Assembly: GCA_029265315.1 (NCBI GenBank)
Contig: JAJUJM010000003.1
Location: forward strand, 62,001 to 126,000
Direction of reading: 5' to 3'
Source: Actinomycetota bacterium
GTDB taxonomy: Bacteria; Actinomycetota; Coriobacteriia; Anaerosomatales; PHET01
Length of the DNA stretch: 64,000 bases
The position numbers and the translations under genes were made by a program. Under the pieces are notes generated by a model that worked only from the letters and a program-made list of their open reading frames with translations, did no database searches and was not told where the DNA came from. Positions 1-8,382 of the stretch are shown one piece after another (position 1 is the stretch's first letter; each line of letters begins with the position of its first letter).

Positions 1-289
1 ATTCGACCGCGACAGGCGCTACATCACCGAGATCAGCGAGACGGAGTGGGTCATCGACGGCCGGTTGCCTCTGGAGGACGCGATCGGCATCAGGCTGCCG
101 GTCGAGGAGTCCGACGAGTACGACACCATCGCAGGCTGGCTGCTCGCCCAGCTGGGGCACATCCCCGCTCCCGGCGAGAGATACTCGGTGAATGGCTTCG
201 AGTTCAGGGTACAAGCGATGAGGCGGCGGCGAATCGCGCGGATCCGCGTGCGTGCCGACCGCAAGCCGGCCGAGGACAGGGGGCAGTGA
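1..289 (+). CDS. CorC/HlyC-type transporter, C-terminal fragment
   Basis: Only the last 95 residues are in the window, read from base 2 to the TGA at 287-289; the 5' end lies outside. The visible part looks like the CorC_HlyC transporter-associated domain that closes CNNM/CorC/TlyC-type membrane proteins. It shows the typical order: a tryptophan (EWVIDG), a small acidic helix, YDTIAGWLLAQLGHIP, then GERYSVNGFEFRVQ and a basic tail (RRRRIARIRVR). In the family this domain follows a DUF21 membrane region and two CBS domains and is linked to Mg2+/Co2+ handling. The stop overlaps the next ATG (ATGA at 286-291 region), so the two are probably coupled. Family call is firm; the substrate cannot be judged. 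Confidence 0.75.
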   Translation, partial: FDRDRRYITEISETEWVIDGRLPLEDAIGIRLPVEESDEYDTIAGWLLAQLGHIPAPGERYSVNGFEFRVQAMRRRRIARIRVRADRKPAEDRGQ

Positions 290-1461
290 TGGACGAGCAG
301 ACCACGTATGCGCCTCCGACGCCACCCGCATCGCCTCCCGGTCCGACCACCCAGGCGCCGGCGCCGGGAGACGGTCGTTCCGGGCGACTGACAGCGGGTG
401 TCGTCCTCATCGTGTTGGGCGTTCTCTTCCTTGCCGGGAGGTTCTTCCCGGGTTTCCAGTGGTGGGGCCTGTGGCCGCTCATCATCATCGTCGCGGGCCT
501 GGTACAGGCGTTCTCGCCAGGGCGCGACGGCTGGAGTGTCGCGCGCATGTTCGACGGGTTCGTGACGGTGGCCTTCGGAGCGGTCTTTCTGGCCATCACG
601 AGTGGAGCTGTGGGATGGGGGGTCTGGGCGCGGATCATCGAGTTCTGGCCGGTCCTGCTCATCTCGCTCGGCTTGGAGCTGCTCGGGAAATCGCTTCATG
701 CGAGCTGGCCGAAGGTGCTCGGTTCACTCGTCGTGATAGGTGCGCTGGCGTTCTCGGTGGTCACGTATGCGGGAGGGGTCGGCCGGGGTGGCGGCTGGAT
801 GCGGCCGATGACCGCGGGCGAACCGTTCTCGTACTCGGCTCCGGTCGGTTCGGTCGAAGAGGCGAAGTTGGCGCTTGACGCCGGAGTCGCGCGGGTCGCC
901 CTGAGGCCGGGCCGTAACCTGGTGGCCGTGGAGGGCCGCACCGATGGGCGTCGGCCCAGTGTCGCGGTCAGCGGTGACGGGAAGGTCGCCGATGTGGCGG
1001 TGGACCTGGGCGGTCCGGACGGTGCCGTCATGTGGCCCGGAGACTCGCCGTCCTTCGATGTGTGGATCTCCGATGCGGTGACGTGGGACCTGCGGCTCAG
1101 CACGGGGGTCTCTGAGCTCACCGCGGACCTGTCCTCGGTGCCGGTCTCGACACTGGATCTTCGTCCCGGCGTGGCGAGTTGCGAGGTGCGCTTGGGCGAC
1201 GTACCTGCAGGCGTCGAGATGGCGCGTGCGACGGTCAAGGCCGGGATATCGTCGGTACGCGTCGAGGTCCCGCAGGGCACGGAGGCACGGATCGAGATCG
1301 AGAGCGGGCTGTCCGGACAGACCGTCGGGGAGGACTTCGAGGACATGGGCGGGGGCGTGTGGGAAACCCCCGGTTTCGCCGCGGCGCGTCAGTCCGGAGC
1401 CGGAGTGTGGGTCATCTCGGTGAGATCGGGCATCGGGTCGATCGACATCGACACGTACTAG
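289..1461 (+). CDS. LiaF-like/toast-rack membrane protein (DUF5668-type N-terminus)
   Basis: 390 residues from the ATG at 289, which overlaps the previous stop. Residues 1-30 are proline-rich and cytoplasmic. Residues about 33-160 form four or five membrane segments in the short LiaI/LiaF-like pattern (LTAGVVLIVLGVLFLAGRFF, then WPLIIIVAGL and WPVLLISLGLELLG). Residues about 175-390 are a beta-rich, repetitive ectodomain with alternating short strands, like the LiaF C-terminal/toast-rack fold (DUF4097-like). In Firmicutes and actinobacteria such proteins belong to cell-envelope stress responses. The PspC gene just downstream (11 bp gap) supports that role. Specific ligand unknown; the function is inferred from domain type and neighbour only. 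Confidence 0.6.
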   Translation: MDEQTTYAPPTPPASPPGPTTQAPAPGDGRSGRLTAGVVLIVLGVLFLAGRFFPGFQWWGLWPLIIIVAGLVQAFSPGRDGWSVARMFDGFVTVAFGAVFLAITSGAVGWGVWARIIEFWPVLLISLGLELLGKSLHASWPKVLGSLVVIGALAFSVVTYAGGVGRGGGWMRPMTAGEPFSYSAPVGSVEEAKLALDAGVARVALRPGRNLVAVEGRTDGRRPSVAVSGDGKVADVAVDLGGPDGAVMWPGDSPSFDVWISDAVTWDLRLSTGVSELTADLSSVPVSTLDLRPGVASCEVRLGDVPAGVEMARATVKAGISSVRVEVPQGTEARIEIESGLSGQTVGEDFEDMGGGVWETPGFAAARQSGAGVWVISVRSGIGSIDIDTY

Positions 1462-1472
1462 GAGGCGTGGCC

Positions 1473-2036
1473 ATGCAGCGTGAGGATCGCGGCAGCGAGT
1501 GGCAGGTGTTCGGCGCGGTGGCGCTCATCGCCCTTGGCGTGATGCTGTTCCTGAACCGTGTGGGTGGACCGTGGTGGCAGGCCGTGAGGTCGGCTTTCCG
1601 TTTCGCGGGAGATGTGGGCTGGCCGCTTGTGTTGATCGCCGTCGGCGTGCTGCTGCTCTTCTCAGCGAAGCAAGGCGGCATCACTCTGGGCGACGGCAGC
1701 GGCAAGCGGCTCATGCGTTCGCGCTCTGAGCGCATGATCGGCGGTGTGCTCGGCGGTATCGCTTCGTACCTGGGTGTCGACCCCACGCTGGTGCGCATCA
1801 TCTACGTCGTCTTCGCCGTCATCACGGGGTTCGGCCTGGCTGTGGTCCTCTATCTGATCGCGATGGTGCTCGTGCCCGAGGAGCCCAGGCCCGCTCCACA
1901 GCAGCCGACCTGGCCCGAATCGGGCCAGTCGCAGGTTCCCGGCTGGGCCCAGCCGCAACCCGGTGCGACCGAGACGGTCGAGACCCCACCGCCCCCGCCC
2001 GCACCACCTGCGCCGCCCGCCCCGCCGGTGGGGTGA
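1473..2036 (+). CDS. PspC domain membrane protein
   Basis: 187 residues. The ATG at 1473 follows GGAGG at 1461-1465 by about 7 bases; longer upstream readings run through the previous gene. Two membrane segments lie at about 12-28 and 48-64. A PspC domain at about 80-140 is clear: RSRSERMIGGVLGGIASYLG, then a membrane helix ending LYLIAMVLVPEEP. The tail (residues 140-187) is almost only Pro, Ala, Gln and Gly. PspC proteins sense or relay envelope stress. With the upstream toast-rack protein this makes a two-gene envelope-stress unit. No cognate regulator is visible nearby. Confidence 0.75.
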   Translation: MQREDRGSEWQVFGAVALIALGVMLFLNRVGGPWWQAVRSAFRFAGDVGWPLVLIAVGVLLLFSAKQGGITLGDGSGKRLMRSRSERMIGGVLGGIASYLGVDPTLVRIIYVVFAVITGFGLAVVLYLIAMVLVPEEPRPAPQQPTWPESGQSQVPGWAQPQPGATETVETPPPPPAPPAPPAPPVG

Positions 2037-2040
2037 GAGC

Positions 2041-3045
2041 GTGACCAGCCCCCGGGACGTCGGGCCCGTCTCGGATGCCCGAGCCTCAGAGCAGCCGCTC
2101 GCTGATGCGGTACCGACGGCGCCGGGCGACGTGGTCGATGCCCACGTGCACCTGTTCACCGTCGGTCTGCTCGAGGAGTGGCTGGGCTCGTTGCCGCCGG
2201 ATTCGATGCAGCGCTTCAGAATCGCGTTGAAGGAGCGGCGCTTCGGTCGGCGCGGCGACCAGGTGCTGCCCGACATGGACCCGGTGCAGACCGCACGCTT
2301 CTACGTCGAGCGGCTGAGGGCCGCTGACGTCGCCAAGGCCGTCGTGGTCTCGGTGGCGCCTGACAATCAGTGGACACGGGATTTCCTCGTCGCCGCGCGC
2401 GGGCACGTGCATGCGCTGTGCAACCTCGACCCGCGCGACCCGGGCGCCCCCGATCTGCTCGCCCGCGAGATGGCGGTCGGCTTTCGCGGGGCCAAGCTTC
2501 TTCCGGTGAACCGGTGCTTCCGTCTCTCCGACCCCGCGTGCCGTCCCTTCTTCGAGGCCGCCGCTGAGCTCAAGGCCGCGATCACGGTGCACTACGGAGT
2601 CTCGGTGGACCCGGGGGCCGACCTACGTTACGCGGACCCCATCGACCTATCGCCTGTGGCGCGAGACCACCCCGACGTCACCTTCGTCATCGCGCACTTC
2701 GGGGCCGGGTGGCTCGACAGCGTGCTGAGGGTCGCCTACCAGTGCCCGAACGTCTGCGTCGACTCGAGCGGTACCAACAACTGGCTGGACCACCACGTGC
2801 CGAAGATGACACTCGCCGAGGTGTTCGAACGCTGTCTCACCGCGTTGGGGCCTGAGCGCGTGTTGTTCGGGACTGACAGCAACACGACCGCCCCGTACCG
2901 TACGTGGATCAGGCGGATGCAGCAGCGGACTCTTGAGGAGATGGGACTGTCGCCGCACGACCTTGACCTTGTGATGCGCCGCAACGCGGTGCGGATCTTC
3001 CGTCTTGACGAGCCGCTTCAGGCGGCCAAGGAGGACGTGCGATGA
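2041..3045 (+). CDS. Amidohydrolase-2 family metal-dependent hydrolase
   Basis: 334 residues from a GTG at 2041, five bases after the PspC stop; the ribosome site is weak, so an internal start is possible. Metal-binding features of the amidohydrolase-2 (COG2159-like) barrel are visible: DAHVHLF near residue 35, the beta-strand lysine region GFRGAKLLPVN, a histidine strand ITVHYGVSVD, FVIAHFGAGWLD, and the closing aspartate in LFGTDSNTT. The order matches the TIM-barrel family. Substrate not recognisable. The next gene, a methyltransferase, starts inside its stop (ATGA), so they form one transcription unit. Confidence 0.65.
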   Translation: MTSPRDVGPVSDARASEQPLADAVPTAPGDVVDAHVHLFTVGLLEEWLGSLPPDSMQRFRIALKERRFGRRGDQVLPDMDPVQTARFYVERLRAADVAKAVVVSVAPDNQWTRDFLVAARGHVHALCNLDPRDPGAPDLLAREMAVGFRGAKLLPVNRCFRLSDPACRPFFEAAAELKAAITVHYGVSVDPGADLRYADPIDLSPVARDHPDVTFVIAHFGAGWLDSVLRVAYQCPNVCVDSSGTNNWLDHHVPKMTLAEVFERCLTALGPERVLFGTDSNTTAPYRTWIRRMQQRTLEEMGLSPHDLDLVMRRNAVRIFRLDEPLQAAKEDVR

Positions 3046-3833
3046 ACCCGGACGACACGAAGGCCCCGGTGAGCGACTACGACGAGTTCGTGAACTGGGA
3101 GAAGCGGCTTGCCAATGAGGGCCCGTTCTTCCGCGAGCTGTTCGAGCGTGAGGGCATCGGACGAGTCGTCGACGTCGGCGCCGGGAGCGCGCGACACGCG
3201 ATCATGTTCGCAACGTGGGGGCTCGAGGTCATCGCTGTCGACCCCGATGAGTCGATGCTCGCGGCCGCTCGAGAGAACGCCGCGCGAAGCGCGGTGGACA
3301 TCGAACGGGCGGGCGGTTCATTGCGTATCGTGTGCGGGGGATTCGGCGAGCTGCACCGGCTTGGGGTCAAGCCCGCCGATGCGATCACCTGCACCGGCAA
3401 TGCCCTGCCTCATGTGGCCGGTCGGGACGGTCTGACCGAGGCGCTCGCTGACTTCGCCGGTGTGCTCGTCCCGGGCGGCGTGCTCGTCTTGCACCTGCTC
3501 AACCACGCGCGGTTGCTGGCGAGCCGCTCGCGGGTGGTCCCGCCCAAGATCGTCGACACGGCGCGCGGTTCGACCAAGGTGTTCGTCCGCGTCATCGACT
3601 ACCCCGAAGGAGATGAGTACCTCGACTTCGACTTCGTGACGCTCGAGCGCGACAGTGGGGGAGCGTGGTCGGTGTCGAGCCGGCGCTCACTTCACACAGC
3701 GCTTCCCTTGGAGCTGCTCGAGTCAGAACTAGCGTGCGCCGGCTTCGGCCGGATCGAGGCGTACGGCGGTCACGACCGTCATCCTGTGGGCGAGGCGGAC
3801 GAGAGCGTCGTCATCGTCGCGCGCCGGTGGTGA
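3042..3833 (+). CDS. Class I SAM-dependent methyltransferase
   Basis: 263 residues; the ATG at 3042 overlaps the amidohydrolase stop and is preceded by AAGGAGG at 3028-3034. The Rossmann SAM site is clear: VVDVGAGSARHAIMFA (motif I, about residues 40-55), then the acidic end of strand 2 (VIAVDPDESML), and DAITCTGNALPHV as motif IV/V. The C-terminal half has alternating strands and VLHLLNHARLL as in small-molecule methyltransferases of the UbiE/COG2226-like group. Acceptor unknown. The last 23 bases overlap the 3' end of the convergent maf gene. Confidence 0.7.
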   Translation: MNPDDTKAPVSDYDEFVNWEKRLANEGPFFRELFEREGIGRVVDVGAGSARHAIMFATWGLEVIAVDPDESMLAAARENAARSAVDIERAGGSLRIVCGGFGELHRLGVKPADAITCTGNALPHVAGRDGLTEALADFAGVLVPGGVLVLHLLNHARLLASRSRVVPPKIVDTARGSTKVFVRVIDYPEGDEYLDFDFVTLERDSGGAWSVSSRRSLHTALPLELLESELACAGFGRIEAYGGHDRHPVGEADESVVIVARRW

Positions 3834-4503
3834 CGCGGGGCCCCAGCTCACACGTTCGCCCAAGCGCCGCGTCACACGCGCTGACCGGCGAGGCGGGCAC
3901 GATGTCGGGGCACTTCTCGCGCGAAAGGCCGCACAAGGCCGCGTACAGGTGACACAGGGGCAGACCGGCCACGTTCTGGTAGCACTCATCAGTCCCGACC
4001 GATGCCACCTGCGCCTCGATGTTGTACGCACCCGCGCACCCCATGTACGTGCCCATCGCCATCCACGCTTCGATGGCGCAGTCCGTGAGGTCATGCATCC
4101 GCACGCGGGTGGTCACCGAGAAGTCGACCGGTTCATCCTCGCCGGGACACAGGATGGCGCACCCGGTCACCACTTCGTGTGTGCGGCCTGAGAGCGAACG
4201 CAGCATGCGCCATGCGTCCGGTTCGTCGAGCGGCTTGCCCAGCACCCGCCCGTCGGCCACCACGATGGTGTCGAAGCACAAGAGCAGCGCGTCGTCGCCC
4301 AGGCCCTCGGCACGCGCCGCGGACGCCTTCTCCGCGGCCAGGTGCTTGGCCAGAGCGGCGGGGTCGGCGGCGAGTGGGGAGTCGAGGTCCTCAGGCGTGT
4401 CGACCGCCTGGGCGTCGAATGGCAGCCCCAGCCACGCGAGCAGCCTGCGGCGGCGTGGCGACTGTGAGGCCAGGACGAGGCGTGTCGACGGGTCCGGGTG
4501 CAT
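3811..4503 (-). CDS. maf: Maf family nucleotide pyrophosphatase
   Basis: 230 residues from the ATG at 4503. Maf hallmarks: LVLASQSPRRRRLL at the N-terminus (the S-P-R-R phosphate loop), the catalytic CFDTIVVADGRVLGKP near residue 78, AWRMLRSLSGRTHEVVTG, and QNVAGLPLCHLY near the C-terminus. Maf proteins hydrolyse non-canonical nucleoside triphosphates (dTTP/UTP or m7GTP types) and have been linked to division arrest. The C-terminal 50 residues add five cysteines after the usual end of the fold, which is unusual. Convergent with the methyltransferase, overlapping it by 23 bases. Confidence 0.8.
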   Translation of the reverse strand: MHPDPSTRLVLASQSPRRRRLLAWLGLPFDAQAVDTPEDLDSPLAADPAALAKHLAAEKASAARAEGLGDDALLLCFDTIVVADGRVLGKPLDEPDAWRMLRSLSGRTHEVVTGCAILCPGEDEPVDFSVTTRVRMHDLTDCAIEAWMAMGTYMGCAGAYNIEAQVASVGTDECYQNVAGLPLCHLYAALCGLSREKCPDIVPASPVSACDAALGRTCELGPRVTTGARR

Positions 4504-4560
4504 GAGTGCATCATAGCGTCGCCTCTGCGAAGTGAGCGTTCCGCCTCGTAGGCACTCACC

Positions 4561-4566
4561 TATAAT
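4561..4566 (+). promoter_or_regulatory. -10 element of promoter for HEAT/HD-GYP operon
   Basis: A perfect TATAAT, rare in this GC-rich DNA, lies 54 bases before the GTG of the HEAT-repeat gene. A -35 match is poor (GTTCCG, 17-base spacer). It lies in the divergent gap between maf and the HEAT gene. Confidence 0.5.
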
Positions 4567-4619
4567 GGCGGAGACGGCCTGATGCGCGGCATCGATGGCG
4601 AGGCTAGGGAGGGACGACG

Positions 4620-6773
4620 GTGGCGGCACGGCGCGGTGGGCCTCAGGCCCCACCGATCATCGAGAGGCTGCTCAAGTCGATCGTCGTCGCCGAGAAGGCG
4701 CACGCGCTGTACCCCGAAGCCAGCGACATCCCACTCCAGACCGCCGCCGCCGCCGAGGCCGTGTTGTCCGAGGCGCTCGCTGAACGTCCGGACGTGCGCT
4801 TGGTGGTCACCAAACAGGGGCTGTACTACGGCGACGCGCTGCTGTTCCCCGATCAGCCCGCCTACGAGACGTTCGCGTTGGCCCTTTACAACCGCCACCT
4901 GGCTGATGTCCGCTTCCACTCGGGAGCCACGGCTCGTGACATCCTGGCCTTCCTGTCGGTCCTCGCGCTGTCACCGGAGGAGATCCGTGACGCCGGCGGG
5001 TTCGAGGCTCGGTTGTGGGAGGCGGGCGTCAGCACGATCACCGTGACCGAGGCGCACGTGGCCATAGTCGACGCCGACGAAACCGTGACGCCCACCGAGG
5101 CCCCTTCGCTCGCGCGCTCCGAGATAGATGAGCTGCTCGCCGCCGCGTATGGGGGGCGGACTCGCGACCAGTTGACGGTCGCGCGGTTCCTCGCCGAGAA
5201 GTCTGAGGTGAGCAGGTACCTCACCGAGACGTATCGTGGCTCGGGAACCTCACCGGACCTCATGGGGGCCGCCGAGCGCTTCGCGGAGCTGGCCGAGATC
5301 GCATACGAGGTCGGCACCGGGACGAGCAGGGCATCCATGCTGCGTTCGCTGGGAGAGGCGCTTCAGGAGCTCGACCCCGTGCTCAGACGGGCGCTGCTCG
5401 TGGACGAACTGCTTCCCGAGGCACGGACGAACGAAGCGCTTGCAGCGGTCATACGCCAGATGGACGTCGACGCCGTGTGCCGGGCGTTGGTCGAGGAACT
5501 GGACGAGAACGAGGCGTCCCGAGAGGGCATCGCGCGCGCCATACGCAACCTCTCTCTCATCTCGCTCGCTGATCGTCAGGAGGTCGCATCTTCCGCTGCT
5601 GCGGCGATGCGTGGCGCCGGGTTCAGTGATGCGGTCATCTCAGAAGTGCTCGAGCTCGCCCAACCCAGCCGCCTGATGGTGCGCGAAGCCGCGACGACCT
5701 CAGGGCGCGCTGAGCGGCCCGCCGATGCCATCTTCAAGCTCATGGACATGGCGCCAACTCCGTCGAGGGTCGCGGCGGAGGAGGACGACCCCGGAGTGAC
5801 GGAGCTGAGGAACGAAGCGCGTCGGGGCATCACGGACGGCGACGTCATCATGACCCTCGTGACCCTCGTGACCTTGGACGAGCGCGAGGTGCCCTTCGCC
5901 TCCACCATGTCGATCCTTGAGGACTCACTCGACCTGATCGTCGAACGGGGCGAGGTCGATGTCGCGGCGGATGCGGCCGACGCGCTCCGTCTGGCGGCCG
6001 AGAACGAGAGGCTCGACCCGGGGCAGCGGATGCGACTGAGGAAGGCGATCGGCCGCTTCACCAAGCCAAGTGACGTCCGCATGATCGCGCACGCGATCAG
6101 ACTCTACGCGCCCGGCACGCCAGAGCATGACGCGGCTCGCAGACTGCTTGATACGCTGGGCGTCCTTGCGGTCGAGCCATTGCTCGAGCAGCTGGCCGAA
6201 GAGCAGGACATGGGAATCCGCAAGTCAATAGTCGACCTGTTGTCCGCCCGGGCCATGCAGTACATCCAGGAGCTCGGGAGCCATGTGGCGGACCCGCGCT
6301 GGTACGTGGTGCGAAACGTGGTGAGCATCCTGGGTTCTACGAAGTCGTCGGCGGTCTTGCCGTACCTTGAGCGCACCGTTCGCCACCCTGAGCCGCGGGT
6401 GCGTCGAGAGGTCCTGCGGGCCCTGTCTGGCATCAACGACCGCATCGCACAGGAGATGTTGATCGCAGTGCTCCAGGACCCGGACGCGCAGAACGTGCAG
6501 CTCGCTGCGCGCTACCTGGGATCGTCACGTGTCGCGACCGCTGTTCCCGCCCTTGAGCAGGTCGCTCGGGGAGAAGGCCGCGGCAATCGAGACATCGGGC
6601 CACGTGTCGAGGCGATCGAGGCGCTCGGTCGCCTCGGGGCGGCCGAGGCATTGCCGACGCTCGAATCCCTAGCAGGGAAGCGTTCACTGCTGGGTTCCGG
6701 CAAGGCTCGCGAGATACGGGCCGCGGCCGAGTCGGCGATCGCCGCGATACGGTCGAAGGGAGGTGCCGCGTGA
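4620..6773 (+). CDS. HEAT-repeat protein with novel N-terminal domain
   Basis: 717 residues from a GTG at 4620 behind the strong site AGGGAGGG (4606-4613). Residues about 15-135 form an alpha/beta domain that resembles the N-terminal domain of the next protein: a YP..-P start, a strand with G-L-Y-Y-G/ALLF, a long helix pair, G-A/F-S/T-.-.-D/E-L/I and a glycine pair before a final strand. Residues about 160-510 are helical. Residues about 513-705 carry five or six HEAT-like repeats (DPRWYVVRNVVSILG, HPEPRVRREVLRALSG, DPDAQNVQLAARYLG, GPRVEAIEALGRLG). HEAT arrays usually bind proteins. The next gene starts inside this stop (GTGA), so the two are co-translated and probably act together. Function unknown. 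Confidence 0.7.
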   Translation: MAARRGGPQAPPIIERLLKSIVVAEKAHALYPEASDIPLQTAAAAEAVLSEALAERPDVRLVVTKQGLYYGDALLFPDQPAYETFALALYNRHLADVRFHSGATARDILAFLSVLALSPEEIRDAGGFEARLWEAGVSTITVTEAHVAIVDADETVTPTEAPSLARSEIDELLAAAYGGRTRDQLTVARFLAEKSEVSRYLTETYRGSGTSPDLMGAAERFAELAEIAYEVGTGTSRASMLRSLGEALQELDPVLRRALLVDELLPEARTNEALAAVIRQMDVDAVCRALVEELDENEASREGIARAIRNLSLISLADRQEVASSAAAAMRGAGFSDAVISEVLELAQPSRLMVREAATTSGRAERPADAIFKLMDMAPTPSRVAAEEDDPGVTELRNEARRGITDGDVIMTLVTLVTLDEREVPFASTMSILEDSLDLIVERGEVDVAADAADALRLAAENERLDPGQRMRLRKAIGRFTKPSDVRMIAHAIRLYAPGTPEHDAARRLLDTLGVLAVEPLLEQLAEEQDMGIRKSIVDLLSARAMQYIQELGSHVADPRWYVVRNVVSILGSTKSSAVLPYLERTVRHPEPRVRREVLRALSGINDRIAQEMLIAVLQDPDAQNVQLAARYLGSSRVATAVPALEQVARGEGRGNRDIGPRVEAIEALGRLGAAEALPTLESLAGKRSLLGSGKAREIRAAAESAIAAIRSKGGAA

Positions 6774-8359
6774 GCGACGAGTTCGAATTCGAGACCGAAG
6801 AGGGCGCGGACGCGGGATTCCTTTCGAGCGAGGAGGCGATCGAAGGTGGCGGCGCGGACCTCGGCTTCGGGGACATGCGTCCGGAAGCGGGTCCCGAGGT
6901 CGGGCCCGTCGCGGCCGACGAGGTCGAGCGTTTCGTCGGGGGGGCTGTGGAGGAGACACCACGGGGCACCGGCGACGCGGGCCCGGTGGCGCGATACTCG
7001 GCAAAGCAGGTCGGTCGGGCACGTGAGACACTCGCGAGGCTGTATGCCATCCGTAGGGCGAAGCGTTTCTACCCGCTCGATCATCCGGCGGTCACGGAGG
7101 GCATCGAGGCGCTTGCGAGCGCGTTGGTCGCATACCACGAAGAAGGCGTCGACGTGCAGCTCTCGTTCTTCGAAGGCGAGATCCTGCTGGGGGAGCAGCT
7201 CCTGACCGAGGAGAGCATCGCCTTCGACCAACTCGTCCGGGACCTCACGTCCATCGGCATAGGATCGATCGTCTTCCGTCGAGGTTTCTCGCTCGAGGAA
7301 CTGACGAGAGCGATGTCGGTCGTGAGTGCCGACCAGGTCGAGATCGACGCCGCGGGCGGGATCGAGTCCGCGATCAGGACGCTCGGGTCCTCGCGCGTCA
7401 TGATCGGGACGGTCAAGACGGTCGAGCGTGTCGACCGCACAGGGGCCGCGACCGAGGAGGACGCCAAAGCCGCGTATTCCGGAGCCGTCTCGCTTCTGCG
7501 TGAGATCGACCGGCTCATGCGCGTGAACCGTCACATCTCGGCCAGCAAGGTCAAAGGCGTGGTCCGTAGCCTGGTCGACAATGTCATCTCCAATCGCTAC
7601 GCCATGTTGCAGCTCACCGGGCTGAGGAACTACGACGAGTACACGTTCTACCACTCCGCCAACGTCGCGATACTCTCGCTCGCCTTAGGGTCGACGATCA
7701 CGCAGGACTTCCGGTTCATGTCCTCGTTGGGCGCGGGAGCCCTGCTCCACGATATCGGGAAATTGACGGTCGACCTCGAGATCCTGAACAAGCCCGGGGT
7801 GTTGACACCCGAGGAATGGGCGAGCGTGCGCGAGCACCCGACCAGAGGGGCCCAGATGGTCTCTATGCTGCCCGGCGTGGACAAGGCGGCGCTCGTCGTC
7901 ATCCTCGAGCACCACATGCGCTATGACGGCAGCGGGTACCCGCAGAGGAACCCGCAGCGGCCGCAGCACCTCTCCAGCCGCATCGTCGCGGTGGCCGACA
8001 GCTACGACGCCATGACGTCGCGACGCAGCTACTCGGCCGCGCGTGTCCAGGACGAGGCGATGGCGTTGCTCGCAAAGAGCGCGGGAAGCGCCCTCGACCC
8101 GGTTCTGGTGCGGCTGTTCGTGAAGCTGATGGGTGTCTATCCGGTCCGCTCTGTCGTGCGTCTCTCGCAGGGACAGATCGGGATCGTCGTGGCCCCCAGC
8201 CCGTATGACCCGATCCGGCCGGTGGTCCGGGTCATCGCATCCGAGACGGGCGAATTCATCGAACCGGTGGACGTCGACCTGACGGCGTCTCCGGAGATGA
8301 GTGTGCGGGGATGCATCGATCCGCGTCTGCTCAACATCGACGTCGACGCCTACCTGTGA
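6770..8359 (+). CDS. HD-GYP domain protein (c-di-GMP phosphodiesterase-type)
   Basis: 529 residues, GTG start at 6770 overlapping the HEAT stop. Residues 1-60 are acidic and low complexity. Residues about 80-220 hold the domain shared with the upstream protein (RFYPLDHPAV, then FFEGEILLGEQLL, IVFRRGFSLEELTRAM, AAGGIESAI). Residues about 280-430 are an HD-GYP domain: HSANVAILSL, LLHDIGKLTV near 323, REHPTRGAQM, ILEHHMRYDGSGYP near 380-390, and VADSYDAMTS. All metal ligands and the GYP signature are present, so a cyclic-dinucleotide phosphodiesterase is likely by family knowledge. The C-terminal 90 residues look like an extra small beta domain. Confidence 0.8.
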   Translation: MSDEFEFETEEGADAGFLSSEEAIEGGGADLGFGDMRPEAGPEVGPVAADEVERFVGGAVEETPRGTGDAGPVARYSAKQVGRARETLARLYAIRRAKRFYPLDHPAVTEGIEALASALVAYHEEGVDVQLSFFEGEILLGEQLLTEESIAFDQLVRDLTSIGIGSIVFRRGFSLEELTRAMSVVSADQVEIDAAGGIESAIRTLGSSRVMIGTVKTVERVDRTGAATEEDAKAAYSGAVSLLREIDRLMRVNRHISASKVKGVVRSLVDNVISNRYAMLQLTGLRNYDEYTFYHSANVAILSLALGSTITQDFRFMSSLGAGALLHDIGKLTVDLEILNKPGVLTPEEWASVREHPTRGAQMVSMLPGVDKAALVVILEHHMRYDGSGYPQRNPQRPQHLSSRIVAVADSYDAMTSRRSYSAARVQDEAMALLAKSAGSALDPVLVRLFVKLMGVYPVRSVVRLSQGQIGIVVAPSPYDPIRPVVRVIASETGEFIEPVDVDLTASPEMSVRGCIDPRLLNIDVDAYL

Positions 8360-8382
8360 AGACCGTCTCGGAAAGGGGCCTC

